The position numbers and the translations under genes were made by a program. From CAYJVP01 sp964373615 (GTDB lineage Bacteria > Patescibacteriota > Patescibacteriia > UBA9934 > GWF2-40-263), in NCBI GenBank assembly GCA_964373615.1, contig CAYJVP010000007.1:1-22702 (forward strand): a stretch of DNA of 22,702 nt, written 5' to 3'. This document shows, in pieces, positions 7,350 through 16,058 of this stretch; position 1 is the stretch's first letter; each line of letters opens with the position of its first letter. A model generated the notes under the pieces. It searched no databases. It worked only from the letters and a program-made list of their open reading frames with translations, and was not told where the DNA came from.

Positions 7350-8198
7350 TTACGCGACTTTTTTAACCTGTAACCTTCTATCGAGCTCCGCCTGCAACCT
7401 GACTTTCCAGGTAACACCGGTGTGCAGGATTCTCGTAGTACCCAAGGCAATGTGTTCAGGACGAGACAGACGAAGCCACTCCATCCAATCCTTCCCCAAG
7501 AAGGCATCCTTGGTTGTTTCGTCGAGCCTCCCTTCTGGCAAAACTGGGGTGCCATCAAGAATATATGCGGCATTACCGATCAAAGGATGCTCGAGCACGA
7601 CGAATCCCTGACAAAACACAAAACCGCGGTAGCCGTTGAACCCACCTTCTCTCTTGTTGAGGAACCCAAAAGCGACACCTGGTTGTTCACGTAAGAAACG
7701 GATGCGCTCGACCTGCTCCCGGTCGAGCACCGGCTCCTCTGGTCTGCGCCGTGGCTCCTCCGTTCGTTCGCGATCCTCCAGCCAACGGCCTGGCGGCAGA
7801 ATTTCTTCGTCTATGGAAACCCAGAAATCAAGGTCAACGGCCTGTAGGTTGTCGAGTACTTCAGACATTAGCGCGTCCGGAGAAATCTTTTTGGCCAATC
7901 GTGGGGGCAAGCTGACCCGTCCATCCTTGGTCAGCGAGGCGGTCTCATGCACCTCCTTGCCCTTTTCGTTCCAGAAGACGACGACGGCTGTCGACCTGGC
8001 TTCCGCGCTGGCTGGCGGGAGAACAGAAAAGCTGTCGATGCCCGGGGTCTTGGCCTTGAACTGGCAGCCCAGCGGGATGGCGTAAAAGTTTTTTCCTACC
8101 ACTGTATCGAATCGTTTTTTGAGCTCCTCCTTTTTCTTGGTCTCCTGGGCCTGGGTCAGACGAGCGTCAATCTCGTCCCAACGCATGCGTGCAGTCAT
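7350..8198 (-). CDS. Unknown protein, last gene of the trmD operon
   Basis: I do not recognise a family for this 282-residue soluble protein. The N-terminus is charged and helical (about 1-30); a highly charged Arg/Glu/Pro linker sits at about 140-160; the C-terminal third has a Gly/aromatic segment (FNGYRGFVFCQGF) and ends in a basic helix. No signal peptide or membrane segment is seen. Its ATG overlaps as ATGA the stop codon of the trmD 3'-end remnant just upstream, which implies it was once coupled directly to trmD, before the AAA+/VWA block separated them. Today it lies about 160 nt after the VWA gene stop and is probably read from the same transcript. Confidence 0.75.
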   Translation of the reverse strand: MTARMRWDEIDARLTQAQETKKKEELKKRFDTVVGKNFYAIPLGCQFKAKTPGIDSFSVLPPASAEARSTAVVVFWNEKGKEVHETASLTKDGRVSLPPRLAKKISPDALMSEVLDNLQAVDLDFWVSIDEEILPPGRWLEDRERTEEPRRRPEEPVLDREQVERIRFLREQPGVAFGFLNKREGGFNGYRGFVFCQGFVVLEHPLIGNAAYILDGTPVLPEGRLDETTKDAFLGKDWMEWLRLSRPEHIALGTTRILHTGVTWKVRLQAELDRRLQVKKVA

Positions 8199-8317
8199 AG
8201 GTTTGCAGGTTTAAAATGTTTAGCTCGCCATTCGGCGATTTTCCTGTGGTCGCCAGAGAGAAGCACAGGCGGGACCTTCCACTTCTTGTACGCCTCTGGT
8301 TTTGTGTTTTCTAAAAC
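8195..8317 (-). pseudogene. 3'-end remnant of a second trmD copy
   Basis: Read leftward, these bases encode 40 residues (VLENTKPEAY...KPANL) and a stop. Residues TKPEAYKKWKVPPVLLSGDH match the C-terminus of the intact TrmD encoded at 15360-16052, and the DNA is identical over 52 bases. Beyond that the two diverge (HRKIAEWRAK here, HKKIEEWRDK in trmD). There is no start codon or methyltransferase core. The stop overlaps the next ATG as ATGA, like a genuine operon junction. It is best explained as the original end of trmD left behind when the AAA+/VWA block arrived. Confidence 0.85.
8256..8307. repeat. Direct repeat, distal copy (trmD 3' end)
   Basis: These 52 bases are identical to 15415-15466, in the same orientation. 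The copies are 7,159 bp apart and bracket the AAA+ and transglutaminase/VWA genes. Confidence 0.9.
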
Positions 8318-8319
8318 AC
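8304..8319. repeat. Perfect palindrome at the edge of the trmD remnant
   Basis: GTGTTTT-CT-AAAACAC is a perfect 7-bp inverted repeat with a 2-nt centre. It overlaps the end of the 52-bp identity by 4 nt, exactly at a duplication breakpoint. It lacks a T-run for termination on the minus strand. Confidence 0.6.
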
Positions 8320-8356
8320 TCCATCGAGACTGGTTCAGACAGAAGTAGCATTGGGA

Positions 8357-11300
8357 TCAAATCGTCTTTCCTGCCAGATATTCCTCAATGTCCTTATCAA
8401 ACTTGACCATGCTGGTCTCAATAAGTTCCTCAAGATTGCCAGCCACTGAAGTGCGTTCCTCGCCGAAAATGTCAGCCAGTACCTGTCGTTGCGACTCATC
8501 ACCGAGCATGATGGAAGAGAGCATATGCTCGCCAAAACCGTGCTCGGCGTCGTTGATTCGCAAGAACTCACGCACTCGGCCGGAGTTACCTTGTGTATCC
8601 TGCCCGTCCCCTACAAAGTACAGGGCGGAGGCATAATCAGAAAACTGGTAGCGTTCGTTGTTCAAATCAGTCGCCGCTTTTTGCACCGCATCAAGCATGT
8701 TGGTGCCACCGGCCGTCCGCACCCGCTCCATCAGTCGGAGCTTGACCGTGGACTGTTGGCCGTCCGGGAAAGCGTAGCGGCGCGGCGAGTCATAGTCCTG
8801 GTCAAAGGCCTTGATCTCGGTGACCGAATCGGAAAAGCAGTTGATGTTGAAACGGATGTAGCCGAATTCGTGCGAGATGCGGGTAAACAACTCGCTATAA
8901 AAGACGAGCAGCCTTCGAGCGTTATTGAGTTTCTCTCCGGCCATGGAGCCGCTGACATCAACCATCACCGAGGCCAAGAACTTCGGCTTGATCGTCGGAC
9001 GGATAACACGCGGGTTCTTGACCGTGCCAAAAATGATGTTGCGCGGACGCCGGATGGAGCGCCGATCGAAGGCCCCTTGGCGGGTTAACGCATCCTCATC
9101 GCGCTCAACGTCTTCCTGCCGGGGCAACCGCTCGGCAAAATAGCGATACCACTGATCAACGAGAGGCTGCATCTCCTCTCGGATGCGTTCGTACTCCTCG
9201 TAAAGCCCGCTTTCTCGTCGAATCTCTTCCTGTAAGCGCTCCAACGCCTCCAGCGACTCCCGGTCAAGCCTTTCCTCAAGCTGATCACGCTTTGCTTCGT
9301 CCAAAAAACCGTCATCGGCCATCTGCTCGATCTCGTCACGCAGCTCCTGTTTCATTTTCTCTTCTTGGGCCTCGAGTTTCTGCTCCAGCTCCTCTTTCAT
9401 CTCCTCGAGAAGATCCGCCTTGGCTGTTTCTTGCTCAAGATTCTTCAGATCTTTAAAACTTTGGGACTCGGAAATTTTTTGGTCAAGCTGGTCTTTGGTC
9501 TGCTGCATCCGTTGCATCTCCTGTTGCGCCTCGCTCACCTGCCGCGAGCTCTGCTGGACTTCTTGATCGCTTGCTTCCGCCATTTCTTCTCCCTTGGCTT
9601 CGGCCCCGGCTTGGGGAGGCGGCTCCGGCGGACCCTCCACTCCGCCATCCTGCGCTTCCGGCGCACCCTCTTGCTTCTCCCCGCCTTCCGGCTTCTTGTC
9701 CTCCGGCTTGGGCGGCGGAGTGGCGTCAAACCGCACCCACTGACCGGTTGAGGGGTTCCAAATCTCCGACCAAGCATGCCCGGTGTTCTGGTTCATCACC
9801 GACTTACCGTCGCGCCCGCCCTCCACCCGGTGGCCGACCACCAACCTGGCTGGCACGCCAGCCTGGCGCATCATGGCGATAAACAACGTGTTGGCTGAAT
9901 AACATTCAAGGTACTCGGAGCGATCAAGATTCTGAAGGTAAGCGTCGCCGCTTGACTCGTGCCTGAGTTTGGCCTGCAGGGCCTGCGCTTTTTGGAGATC
10001 CCCGCCCGAAGGGTAAAAATGATGGGCGCGGATGTACTGGCGCGCCTGCTCGGCTTTGTGTAAAACGCCGCCGGTCAGACGTCCCAGGGCCGCTTCCGTC
10101 TCGTCAGACAGCGGAGCGCGAGTGAGCGGGGCGGTGTCCTCGGGCACCGACGCGCCGACAAACGGGGTCGCTTCCTGTCCGAACTCGAGTGAAAAACTGG
10201 TTACACCTTCTGTTTTGATGTAAAAGCAGCCGTTTTGGTCTCTCAAAAGTTCAGCCGGCGCTCCGCTCACCTTGAGCGAGTCGCGGTCAATGGCAAAGCC
10301 GTTGGGCAAAGGGATGGATTTCACCCCGGCGTCGGTCTGTCCGGACAAGGTGCGCCGCTCCCCTTTGAGCTCTGATCCGACATACGAACCCAGCTGTTTG
10401 CGCTTGCTCCAGGTTTTTCGTTCAATGTCGTAGTAGCTCTTGCGACCTGAAGCATAGAAGCCGGAGAGCGGCGGTTCAATTTCAAAAATCGGTCTGGCTC
10501 GCGTTTGTTCGCGGCTCTCGCCAGGAGAGATCGGCGGGGTGTGATACTCGTCAGCATCCTCGGGCGGGATCGCCGGATCCTCGGGTGTTCCCGGCGGGCC
10601 GACCTGATCCTCAAACGGCTTGAGCTCCTCCTCAAGCTTCTGCATGCTCTCACTTAACTCCTCGTGAGGCGGCGACTCCTGCATCTTGGGCAAACCGGCG
10701 CGGACATTCTCGACCAAGGTTTGATAAGACGACTCGTCCCCGGATTGCACAAACTGACGATAGGCCTGCCGCAGCTCGCCCACCACCTCGCGCTCGTCGC
10801 CCGAAAGTTCAGACAGAGCCTGGTCGCGCACGACCGTGTCGACCAGCGACAGGTCATCGCACAACCAATCGAGCTTGAGAGCGGCCAGTATCTTCTCTGG
10901 CCGTGACAGGTGTGGGAGATTGCCACGCGCTTGGTCGGCCTGGCTGCGCATCAGCGCCTCCATCTGCCGCCTGCCGGTCGTGCCAAAGGCATCGCGCAGC
11001 TTTTGCTGGACGCGGCTTTTGATGATGCCATTGTAGAGGGTCTCGACCTGGTCTTCGGAAACCTCAAGCCCCTGCAAACGCGAGGCAAAATCGGCAAAGC
11101 GCGCGTAGTCGTAATGCGCCGCCTGGGTGGAGAGATCAAGGATGCGCCGGCTGACCGCCTCGAGCCCCTGCTCCTCAAGGTCGGCCACATCAAAAAGAAG
11201 GCCGTCCGGCTTGAGTGACGCCGCCGCCTCCTCGGGCTTCATCTTTCCCTGCAAGAGCGAGCGCAAGGTGGCCGCCCGCTGTTCACCGTCGGCCGGATAG

Positions 11301-11440
11301 TGGTAGGCCCAGCGCTTCCCTGGCAGAACCTTGATGCCGCCCTCGGCCGCCTGCTCCACCAAATACAACACCTCGCGCAGGTGTTCTCGATCCACCTTTC
11401 GCGCCCCGGGCTCGCCCATGCCTTCCCCGCGCTCTGCCAT
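8357..11440 (-). CDS. Transglutaminase-like/VWA fusion, partner of the AAA+ protein
   Basis: The 1,027-residue protein joins several parts. An N-terminal helical region (1-260) is followed by an acidic/Pro linker (265-315) and a beta-rich part (315-430). A transglutaminase-like core has its full triad: Cys513 (LECYSAN), His555 (TGHAW) and Asp572 (RFDATP). A Pro/Glu linker (575-620) leads to a long coiled coil (about 625-760). The C-terminal VWA domain has MIDAS residues D828-x-S830-x-S832, Thr913 and Asp945. In known MoxR/VWA pairs (RavA-ViaA, CbbQ-CbbO, NorQ-NorD) the VWA protein links the ATPase ring to its target. Separate transglutaminase genes also neighbour MoxR operons, but here the two domains are fused. 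The start is 5 nt after the AAA+ stop; Met8, preceded by GGGGAAGG, is an alternative. No signal peptide is seen, so it is probably cytoplasmic. Confidence 0.85.
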   Translation of the reverse strand: MAERGEGMGEPGARKVDREHLREVLYLVEQAAEGGIKVLPGKRWAYHYPADGEQRAATLRSLLQGKMKPEEAAASLKPDGLLFDVADLEEQGLEAVSRRILDLSTQAAHYDYARFADFASRLQGLEVSEDQVETLYNGIIKSRVQQKLRDAFGTTGRRQMEALMRSQADQARGNLPHLSRPEKILAALKLDWLCDDLSLVDTVVRDQALSELSGDEREVVGELRQAYRQFVQSGDESSYQTLVENVRAGLPKMQESPPHEELSESMQKLEEELKPFEDQVGPPGTPEDPAIPPEDADEYHTPPISPGESREQTRARPIFEIEPPLSGFYASGRKSYYDIERKTWSKRKQLGSYVGSELKGERRTLSGQTDAGVKSIPLPNGFAIDRDSLKVSGAPAELLRDQNGCFYIKTEGVTSFSLEFGQEATPFVGASVPEDTAPLTRAPLSDETEAALGRLTGGVLHKAEQARQYIRAHHFYPSGGDLQKAQALQAKLRHESSGDAYLQNLDRSEYLECYSANTLFIAMMRQAGVPARLVVGHRVEGGRDGKSVMNQNTGHAWSEIWNPSTGQWVRFDATPPPKPEDKKPEGGEKQEGAPEAQDGGVEGPPEPPPQAGAEAKGEEMAEASDQEVQQSSRQVSEAQQEMQRMQQTKDQLDQKISESQSFKDLKNLEQETAKADLLEEMKEELEQKLEAQEEKMKQELRDEIEQMADDGFLDEAKRDQLEERLDRESLEALERLQEEIRRESGLYEEYERIREEMQPLVDQWYRYFAERLPRQEDVERDEDALTRQGAFDRRSIRRPRNIIFGTVKNPRVIRPTIKPKFLASVMVDVSGSMAGEKLNNARRLLVFYSELFTRISHEFGYIRFNINCFSDSVTEIKAFDQDYDSPRRYAFPDGQQSTVKLRLMERVRTAGGTNMLDAVQKAATDLNNERYQFSDYASALYFVGDGQDTQGNSGRVREFLRINDAEHGFGEHMLSSIMLGDESQRQVLADIFGEERTSVAGNLEELIETSMVKFDKDIEEYLAGKTI

Positions 11441-11445
11441 ATCGG

Positions 11446-14400
11446 TCAGGCGGCCACCCGATTCTGCGAACGCCAGGTGGCCATGGCTGTTTTCACTTTG
11501 CCGCGATCCTCGATCGAGTCGATGTGACTCAAGAAAAACTTCTCAATGAGATCGCGCGCCACCGCGTCCGCATCGGCCTTGAGTTTCTCCCCCGGCTTCA
11601 TCTGGCTCAACATGTACGCGCAGCGACGCAGTTCGCGGGCAGTCAGGGGCTGGGTGACCGGCAAGGCCTTGCGCGAGGCCGCTCCCTTCTCGAAGTTAGC
11701 CATGAAGTGCTCACGCAACTTGTCGGCAAACTGAACCAGGGCGCGAATGGTGTTCAAGTCAAACTCCTGGACGGCGTTGAGCTTAGGCGCTTCCACCTTG
11801 AGGCCGTTGACCTGCTTGTCCCAGACGCGAACGAACTCGTTGTGCTGCATGTTTGGCTCGTAGGTGAAGTCAGAAAGCGAGTCCACCTCGCGGGCAATGC
11901 GCAGAGCCTCAGAAGCGTTGTAGGGCGGATTGGGGTTGGCGTCGTCGGTCGTCCGCTCTCGCTGCAGCGGCGGGTAGCCGATCTGGAGCGAAACCATGCG
12001 GCTCTTGGTGGCAAACTGCGGCTCGAAGGTGCCCGGATAGTTGGGGTTCATCGAGGAGGCGAGAAGAGCGGTCGGGTGCGCCTTGATCACCTTGCCTGAA
12101 CTTGTTTTGAGGGTGATCGCCCGCTTCTCGTCCCACAGGGCGTGCAGGAAAATCTGTGCCTGTTCAGGCATGCCGTTGACCTCATTAAAGTAGACAACCG
12201 CCCCCGGAGTGGTGATGCCGCGCAGCACGGCCGAGGGCACCTGGACGGTTTGCGTCGCCCCGTCTTTGGACTCAAGGATGACGTCCTCGGAGAGCTCATA
12301 CTCGGTCGTCCATTTGGTGCAGTCCGTGCTGAAGTAGGGACGGTTGGTGCGCTGGCAGAACATTTTGATGAGCACGTCCTTGCCGGTGCCGGCGTGGCCC
12401 TTGAGGTTGAGCACCCCTTCCTTGAGATCAAGCTGCATGCGGAAGATGCGGGCCATGGACTCAAGGTTCTTTTCCGTTTCCGGATCAACCACCCAGTGCG
12501 GCTGCCACTCCGGGACAAAGCCCTTGCCGTTCTCATCCGCCTCCGGCCTTTCCGCCACCTGGTCAGCGCGTGAAAAGAGAAGGATGTGGTTGTCCGCGCA
12601 AAACTGCGCGTACTCGTTGAGCTTCGCCAAGTACGTTTCACGCCACAGGCGATCATCCTCTTCATTCCTCTTTCCCGGTTTGGCGCGTTGTTTGTAAAGA
12701 TCGGCGAGCTCTTGCCGCTTGGCCTCATAATCTTTCTTGAGTGGGCCGCTCATCCAGTCGCGGTACTGTTTGGAGATCGCTTTGTACTCAGAGGCTGTGA
12801 CATAACTCGGGGGGACGTCAACGCCGCGGTAGGAATACAGCCCATAGCGCCAGCTTGACTCATCCGGCTCATCCTCGAACACTCGGGCTTGCTCCTTTTT
12901 GCCGCGCGTGGTGGTAATGATCAGACCGACATCACCCAGGATCTTATCCGCGGTGACCCCGGCCCCGTGCGACGTCGGGTCGTCGATGAAGGCCAACTTC
13001 GCTTGACGCTCTTTCTTTTCCGCCACCCGCGCCTCCCAACGCGGAAACAGGGTCTCGCCAAAGGCCACCATCTGCTGCCCGGTCTCGGCCACCACGGTCA
13101 TGGCCCCGCGTTCGATCTCGGAGAGCAGGTTTGAGACCTGAACCTTGAGCGAGCGCTCGAGGTCCTTGGCCGCGTCAGGGTTGGTCACCACAAGCGCGGC
13201 CATCTCCTGCTCGAGAACGCGCTTGGCCTCGCTGCCGGAGAGGTACGTTTCAGCCTCCTGACGAGTTTTAAACTGCTTGTCGCGCAAACGCTTGATGAGC
13301 GCAACTATGTCGTGACCCAAGGCGCCGACCAGCGCCTCCATCCGCTCCGCTGCCTGCTCGCGCACGCGCGCATACTCCTGCTCAAAACGATGTTGGTGAA
13401 AATCAGAAATGGACTGCAGATCGGCGCGGGCGGCGATCACCGCTTTATAGGCCTCATCGGCCTCGACCGGACACTCTTTGGCTAGATGGCCAAGCCGACT
13501 TTTGAGTTGCGGAAAACGAAACTCCTGCCACTCGTCGAATTCCTGTTTGCTGGTCATGCGCTCGAGTTGGGCGCGCACCCCGTCCATCAGCTGTTTGAGC
13601 TCGCCCTTGACCTGGTCGCCCTCGCGGCGGAAGAGATCCGCCGAGAGTCGGGAGAGTTCGGCGGTGGCCCTGTGTAAACGCGTCCGCGTGGCCTCGTCCA
13701 GAAAATTGACCAGCGATTTGATGCGGTCCAAGTCAGCTCCCGCCTCGGAAACTACGGCCATGCTCAAGGCCCCCTGCAGGGCGGCTTCCACACGATCCAC
13801 GGTCCCACCAGCCTCGGCGCTCGAGAGCTCGACCTCTTTGGCCTCCACCGCCTCGGTGATAGTTTTGGTCACATAAGTCACCCCGTCGGGCGAAAGATTC
13901 TGCTGCAGAAGGTATACCTTGAGGCGGCCGAGACCGTCCTTGACCGCGGCCAGGTCCTCCAGCGTCTTGACGCGAGCCACTTCGTCGGCAAAGCGCGCGG
14001 CGTATTCCGCCCGCACAGGCTGGAGATGGTCAAAACCCTCGGCTGGTTTGGCCGCGCCCTTGCCGGCCCTGACCTCGCGACGGAACAGGTCCTCCATCGC
14101 CACCCCCTGCAGAAGTTTTTGCATGCGTCTCTGCTCCACCCGCTGGGACAGCTCACCGAGGTTGGTCTCAAAAATGACAAAGTGGCCTTGCTCGTCAAAG
14201 CCGCGCAGGCGACCCTGGCTGTCAATCAAGGCATGCCGGATTCCCTTGTGGCGCGCCACCTCCTTGAGATTTTCCCGGTCGACCACGACAAACTCATTTT
14301 TATCCTGATAGCAGAAAAAATTTCCGGTCGGGTCGCTTTGCAGGTTTTGCAGGGCGACCTTGGCGAAGGCTTCCGGCAGGGCGGCGGACCCCGACTTCCA

Positions 14401-15360
14401 GTCTTTCGGATCGCCCGAGGTGTCGATTTTGACGATCTCGCGGGGATTGCTTTTCGAGTAGTAAAAGATCATCGCCTTGTTGCGCGGGTCAACGAAAACC
14501 ATCTTGTCGCCCGGCACTTTGTCCGTGAAGACCACCGAGTAGTCGCCTGTCCTGACGATCTCCAACCGTTCAGCCGACAGTTTGGCCGCGTAGGAGGGGT
14601 TGAGATGCTGGATGCGTTGTGTCTTCTCTGTTGTTTCTTGCGCCGCGTTCTTTTGTAGCCTTTTAAGGTGTGCCAGGAGGTCGGTTGGAGCGGGAGTCAG
14701 CGTAATCTCGTCAAGCAAGTCATAGCGTTTCCAGTTTCGCGGTTTGAGCGGCTGCCCTTGCGCCGAGTGGGTAGCAAAAGAGATGAAATCGCCCCCTTGA
14801 TCCATCAGGATGATGTAGCGACCTTCATCAAGAAGAGTAAGTGGAGCGGATGTGAATCCGACATCTTTCGTTGGCAGGGATGTCCATGTCCGGCTCTGAC
14901 CACCTTCGAGTTGAGTTTCTAAAAAATCAATGGCTTTCTTCGAAATTGGAAGTTGATTGATAACGGCTACTATAGGGTTAGTCAGTGTTCCGAAATAATT
15001 TGTTCTTGGCGCCACGCGCTTACCTAAGGCCGACCAATCAATGGTGACCTCTAGACTTCCGATCGGCGCGAAGTCCTTCTGCTCGATGGCCTCGCCGTCA
15101 ACGATGACCAACTGCTTGCCTTCCTTTGGGCTGATGATGGTGTACTCGTTCCAGGCCGTCACCCCGCCCTCGCCGGGCAGGGGCACGGGCTTTTCCGATT
15201 TGGCCACAGGTGTGAAAACCAAATCCGGCAGCGCCAGCTCCGGCGCCTCGGCGGGTGGCGGAGGCAGTTCAATTCCAGCTCGTTGTCCGGTTTCCGATGG
15301 GTTGGGCATAGTGCTCACATTCTTCCGCATTGCCTCCACTTTGGCAACCCGATTTGGCAT
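11446..15360 (-). CDS. Giant MoxR-type AAA+ ATPase
   Basis: This 1,304-residue protein has three parts. Residues 1-about 410 look beta-rich, with recurring strand pairs resembling propeller blades (GRYIILMDQGGDFISF; NEFVVVDREN). Residues about 410-880 are long charged helices. The C-terminal AAA+ module holds Walker A GHAGTGKD (988-995), Walker B AVVYFNEVN (with Asn1059 where Asp is usual) and sensor-1 Asn1105 in ASSMNPN. The EVNGMPEQAQIFL stretch matches the MoxR/CbbQ/GvpN pattern. MoxR ATPases remodel protein complexes or insert cofactors together with VWA partners. I choose the start at 15360 because it overlaps the trmD stop as TGATG; an ATG at 15390 would add 10 residues. The N-terminal size far exceeds normal MoxR (about 300-400 residues). 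Confidence 0.85.
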   Translation of the reverse strand: MPNRVAKVEAMRKNVSTMPNPSETGQRAGIELPPPPAEAPELALPDLVFTPVAKSEKPVPLPGEGGVTAWNEYTIISPKEGKQLVIVDGEAIEQKDFAPIGSLEVTIDWSALGKRVAPRTNYFGTLTNPIVAVINQLPISKKAIDFLETQLEGGQSRTWTSLPTKDVGFTSAPLTLLDEGRYIILMDQGGDFISFATHSAQGQPLKPRNWKRYDLLDEITLTPAPTDLLAHLKRLQKNAAQETTEKTQRIQHLNPSYAAKLSAERLEIVRTGDYSVVFTDKVPGDKMVFVDPRNKAMIFYYSKSNPREIVKIDTSGDPKDWKSGSAALPEAFAKVALQNLQSDPTGNFFCYQDKNEFVVVDRENLKEVARHKGIRHALIDSQGRLRGFDEQGHFVIFETNLGELSQRVEQRRMQKLLQGVAMEDLFRREVRAGKGAAKPAEGFDHLQPVRAEYAARFADEVARVKTLEDLAAVKDGLGRLKVYLLQQNLSPDGVTYVTKTITEAVEAKEVELSSAEAGGTVDRVEAALQGALSMAVVSEAGADLDRIKSLVNFLDEATRTRLHRATAELSRLSADLFRREGDQVKGELKQLMDGVRAQLERMTSKQEFDEWQEFRFPQLKSRLGHLAKECPVEADEAYKAVIAARADLQSISDFHQHRFEQEYARVREQAAERMEALVGALGHDIVALIKRLRDKQFKTRQEAETYLSGSEAKRVLEQEMAALVVTNPDAAKDLERSLKVQVSNLLSEIERGAMTVVAETGQQMVAFGETLFPRWEARVAEKKERQAKLAFIDDPTSHGAGVTADKILGDVGLIITTTRGKKEQARVFEDEPDESSWRYGLYSYRGVDVPPSYVTASEYKAISKQYRDWMSGPLKKDYEAKRQELADLYKQRAKPGKRNEEDDRLWRETYLAKLNEYAQFCADNHILLFSRADQVAERPEADENGKGFVPEWQPHWVVDPETEKNLESMARIFRMQLDLKEGVLNLKGHAGTGKDVLIKMFCQRTNRPYFSTDCTKWTTEYELSEDVILESKDGATQTVQVPSAVLRGITTPGAVVYFNEVNGMPEQAQIFLHALWDEKRAITLKTSSGKVIKAHPTALLASSMNPNYPGTFEPQFATKSRMVSLQIGYPPLQRERTTDDANPNPPYNASEALRIAREVDSLSDFTYEPNMQHNEFVRVWDKQVNGLKVEAPKLNAVQEFDLNTIRALVQFADKLREHFMANFEKGAASRKALPVTQPLTARELRRCAYMLSQMKPGEKLKADADAVARDLIEKFFLSHIDSIEDRGKVKTAMATWRSQNRVAA

Positions 15361-16052
15361 CAGGCGCTCTGCGAGCGCTTGTCTCGCCACTCTTCAATTT
15401 TTTTGTGATCGCCGGAGAGAAGCACAGGCGGGACCTTCCACTTCTTGTACGCCTCTGGTTTTGTGTATTGAGGATATTCGAGAACTCCTACTTGCGTATG
15501 CGATTCCATCTCGAGCGATTCCTTTTTGCCAAGCACCCCAGGCATCATGCGAGCGATGGCGTCAATCATCACAAGCGCGGGGAGCTCCCCGCCGGTCAGC
15601 ACGTAGTTTCCAATCGAAAGTGATTCGTCGGCGACATGCTCCTCAACGCGCGCATCAACACCTTCATAGCGGCCGCACAGGAAAATGAGCTGGTCGTATT
15701 TCGACAGCCGAACCGCATCGTACTGGGTGAATTTCTTGCCGCTCGCGCTCGTCAAAATTACCCGCACTTTCGCCCCTTTAGCCCTCTTCGCCCCTTTCGC
15801 CGTCAACGCCGTCAACGCCTTCACCGCCTTATCAAAAACGTCCACCCGCATCACCATCCCCGGCCCCCCGCCGTAGGGCGAGTCATCGACGGTCCGGTGG
15901 CGGTCGGTCGTCCAAGCGCGCAGATTGTGCGCGACGATCTTGATCAACTTATTCTTCTGTGCCCGTCCTAAAATGGACTCGTCTGCATACGAGCTGATCA
16001 TCTCCGGAAAAATCGTGACAACGTCGAAACGACGCACTTGAACGCGCGACAT
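15360..16052 (-). CDS. trmD: tRNA (guanine-37-N1)-methyltransferase
   Basis: TrmD methylates G37 next to the anticodon with S-adenosylmethionine and prevents frameshifting; it is normally essential. The 230-residue protein has the SPOUT trefoil-knot motifs: an N-terminal VVTIFPEM, the SPYGGGPGMV loop, LCGRYEGVDARVEE, and SIGNYVLTGGELPALVMIDA, followed by the C-terminal helical domain. A Lys/Ala-rich insert (LTALTAKGAKRAKGAK, about 82-97) is unusual. The gene starts 6 nt after higA and ends as TGATG with the AAA+ gene, so it sits in the middle of the higBA-driven operon. I see no separate promoter. Its usual neighbours rimM and rplS are missing. Confidence 0.96.
   Translation of the reverse strand: MSRVQVRRFDVVTIFPEMISSYADESILGRAQKNKLIKIVAHNLRAWTTDRHRTVDDSPYGGGPGMVMRVDVFDKAVKALTALTAKGAKRAKGAKVRVILTSASGKKFTQYDAVRLSKYDQLIFLCGRYEGVDARVEEHVADESLSIGNYVLTGGELPALVMIDAIARMMPGVLGKKESLEMESHTQVGVLEYPQYTKPEAYKKWKVPPVLLSGDHKKIEEWRDKRSQSA
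15415..15466. repeat. Direct repeat, proximal copy (inside trmD 3' end)
   Basis: These 52 bases are identical to 8256-8307, in the same orientation. Flanking bases on both sides still show weak similarity, so the homology was once longer. Confidence 0.9.
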
Positions 16053-16058
16053 ATCAGA

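Noticed and set aside
6623..7573. A 316-codon open frame antisense to the phosphatase
   Set aside because: It is fully opposite a well-supported IMPase-family gene, Arg/Gly-rich, and crosses a terminator; no SD or promoter is seen.
12087..12728. A 213-codon open frame on the same strand inside the AAA+ gene
   Set aside because: It overlaps the Walker A/B region in another frame and its product is low-complexity Ser/Arg/Pro.
15390..15390. Upstream ATG for the AAA+ gene
   Set aside because: The 10 extra residues lie entirely inside trmD; the ATG at 15360 makes a typical TGATG coupling instead.
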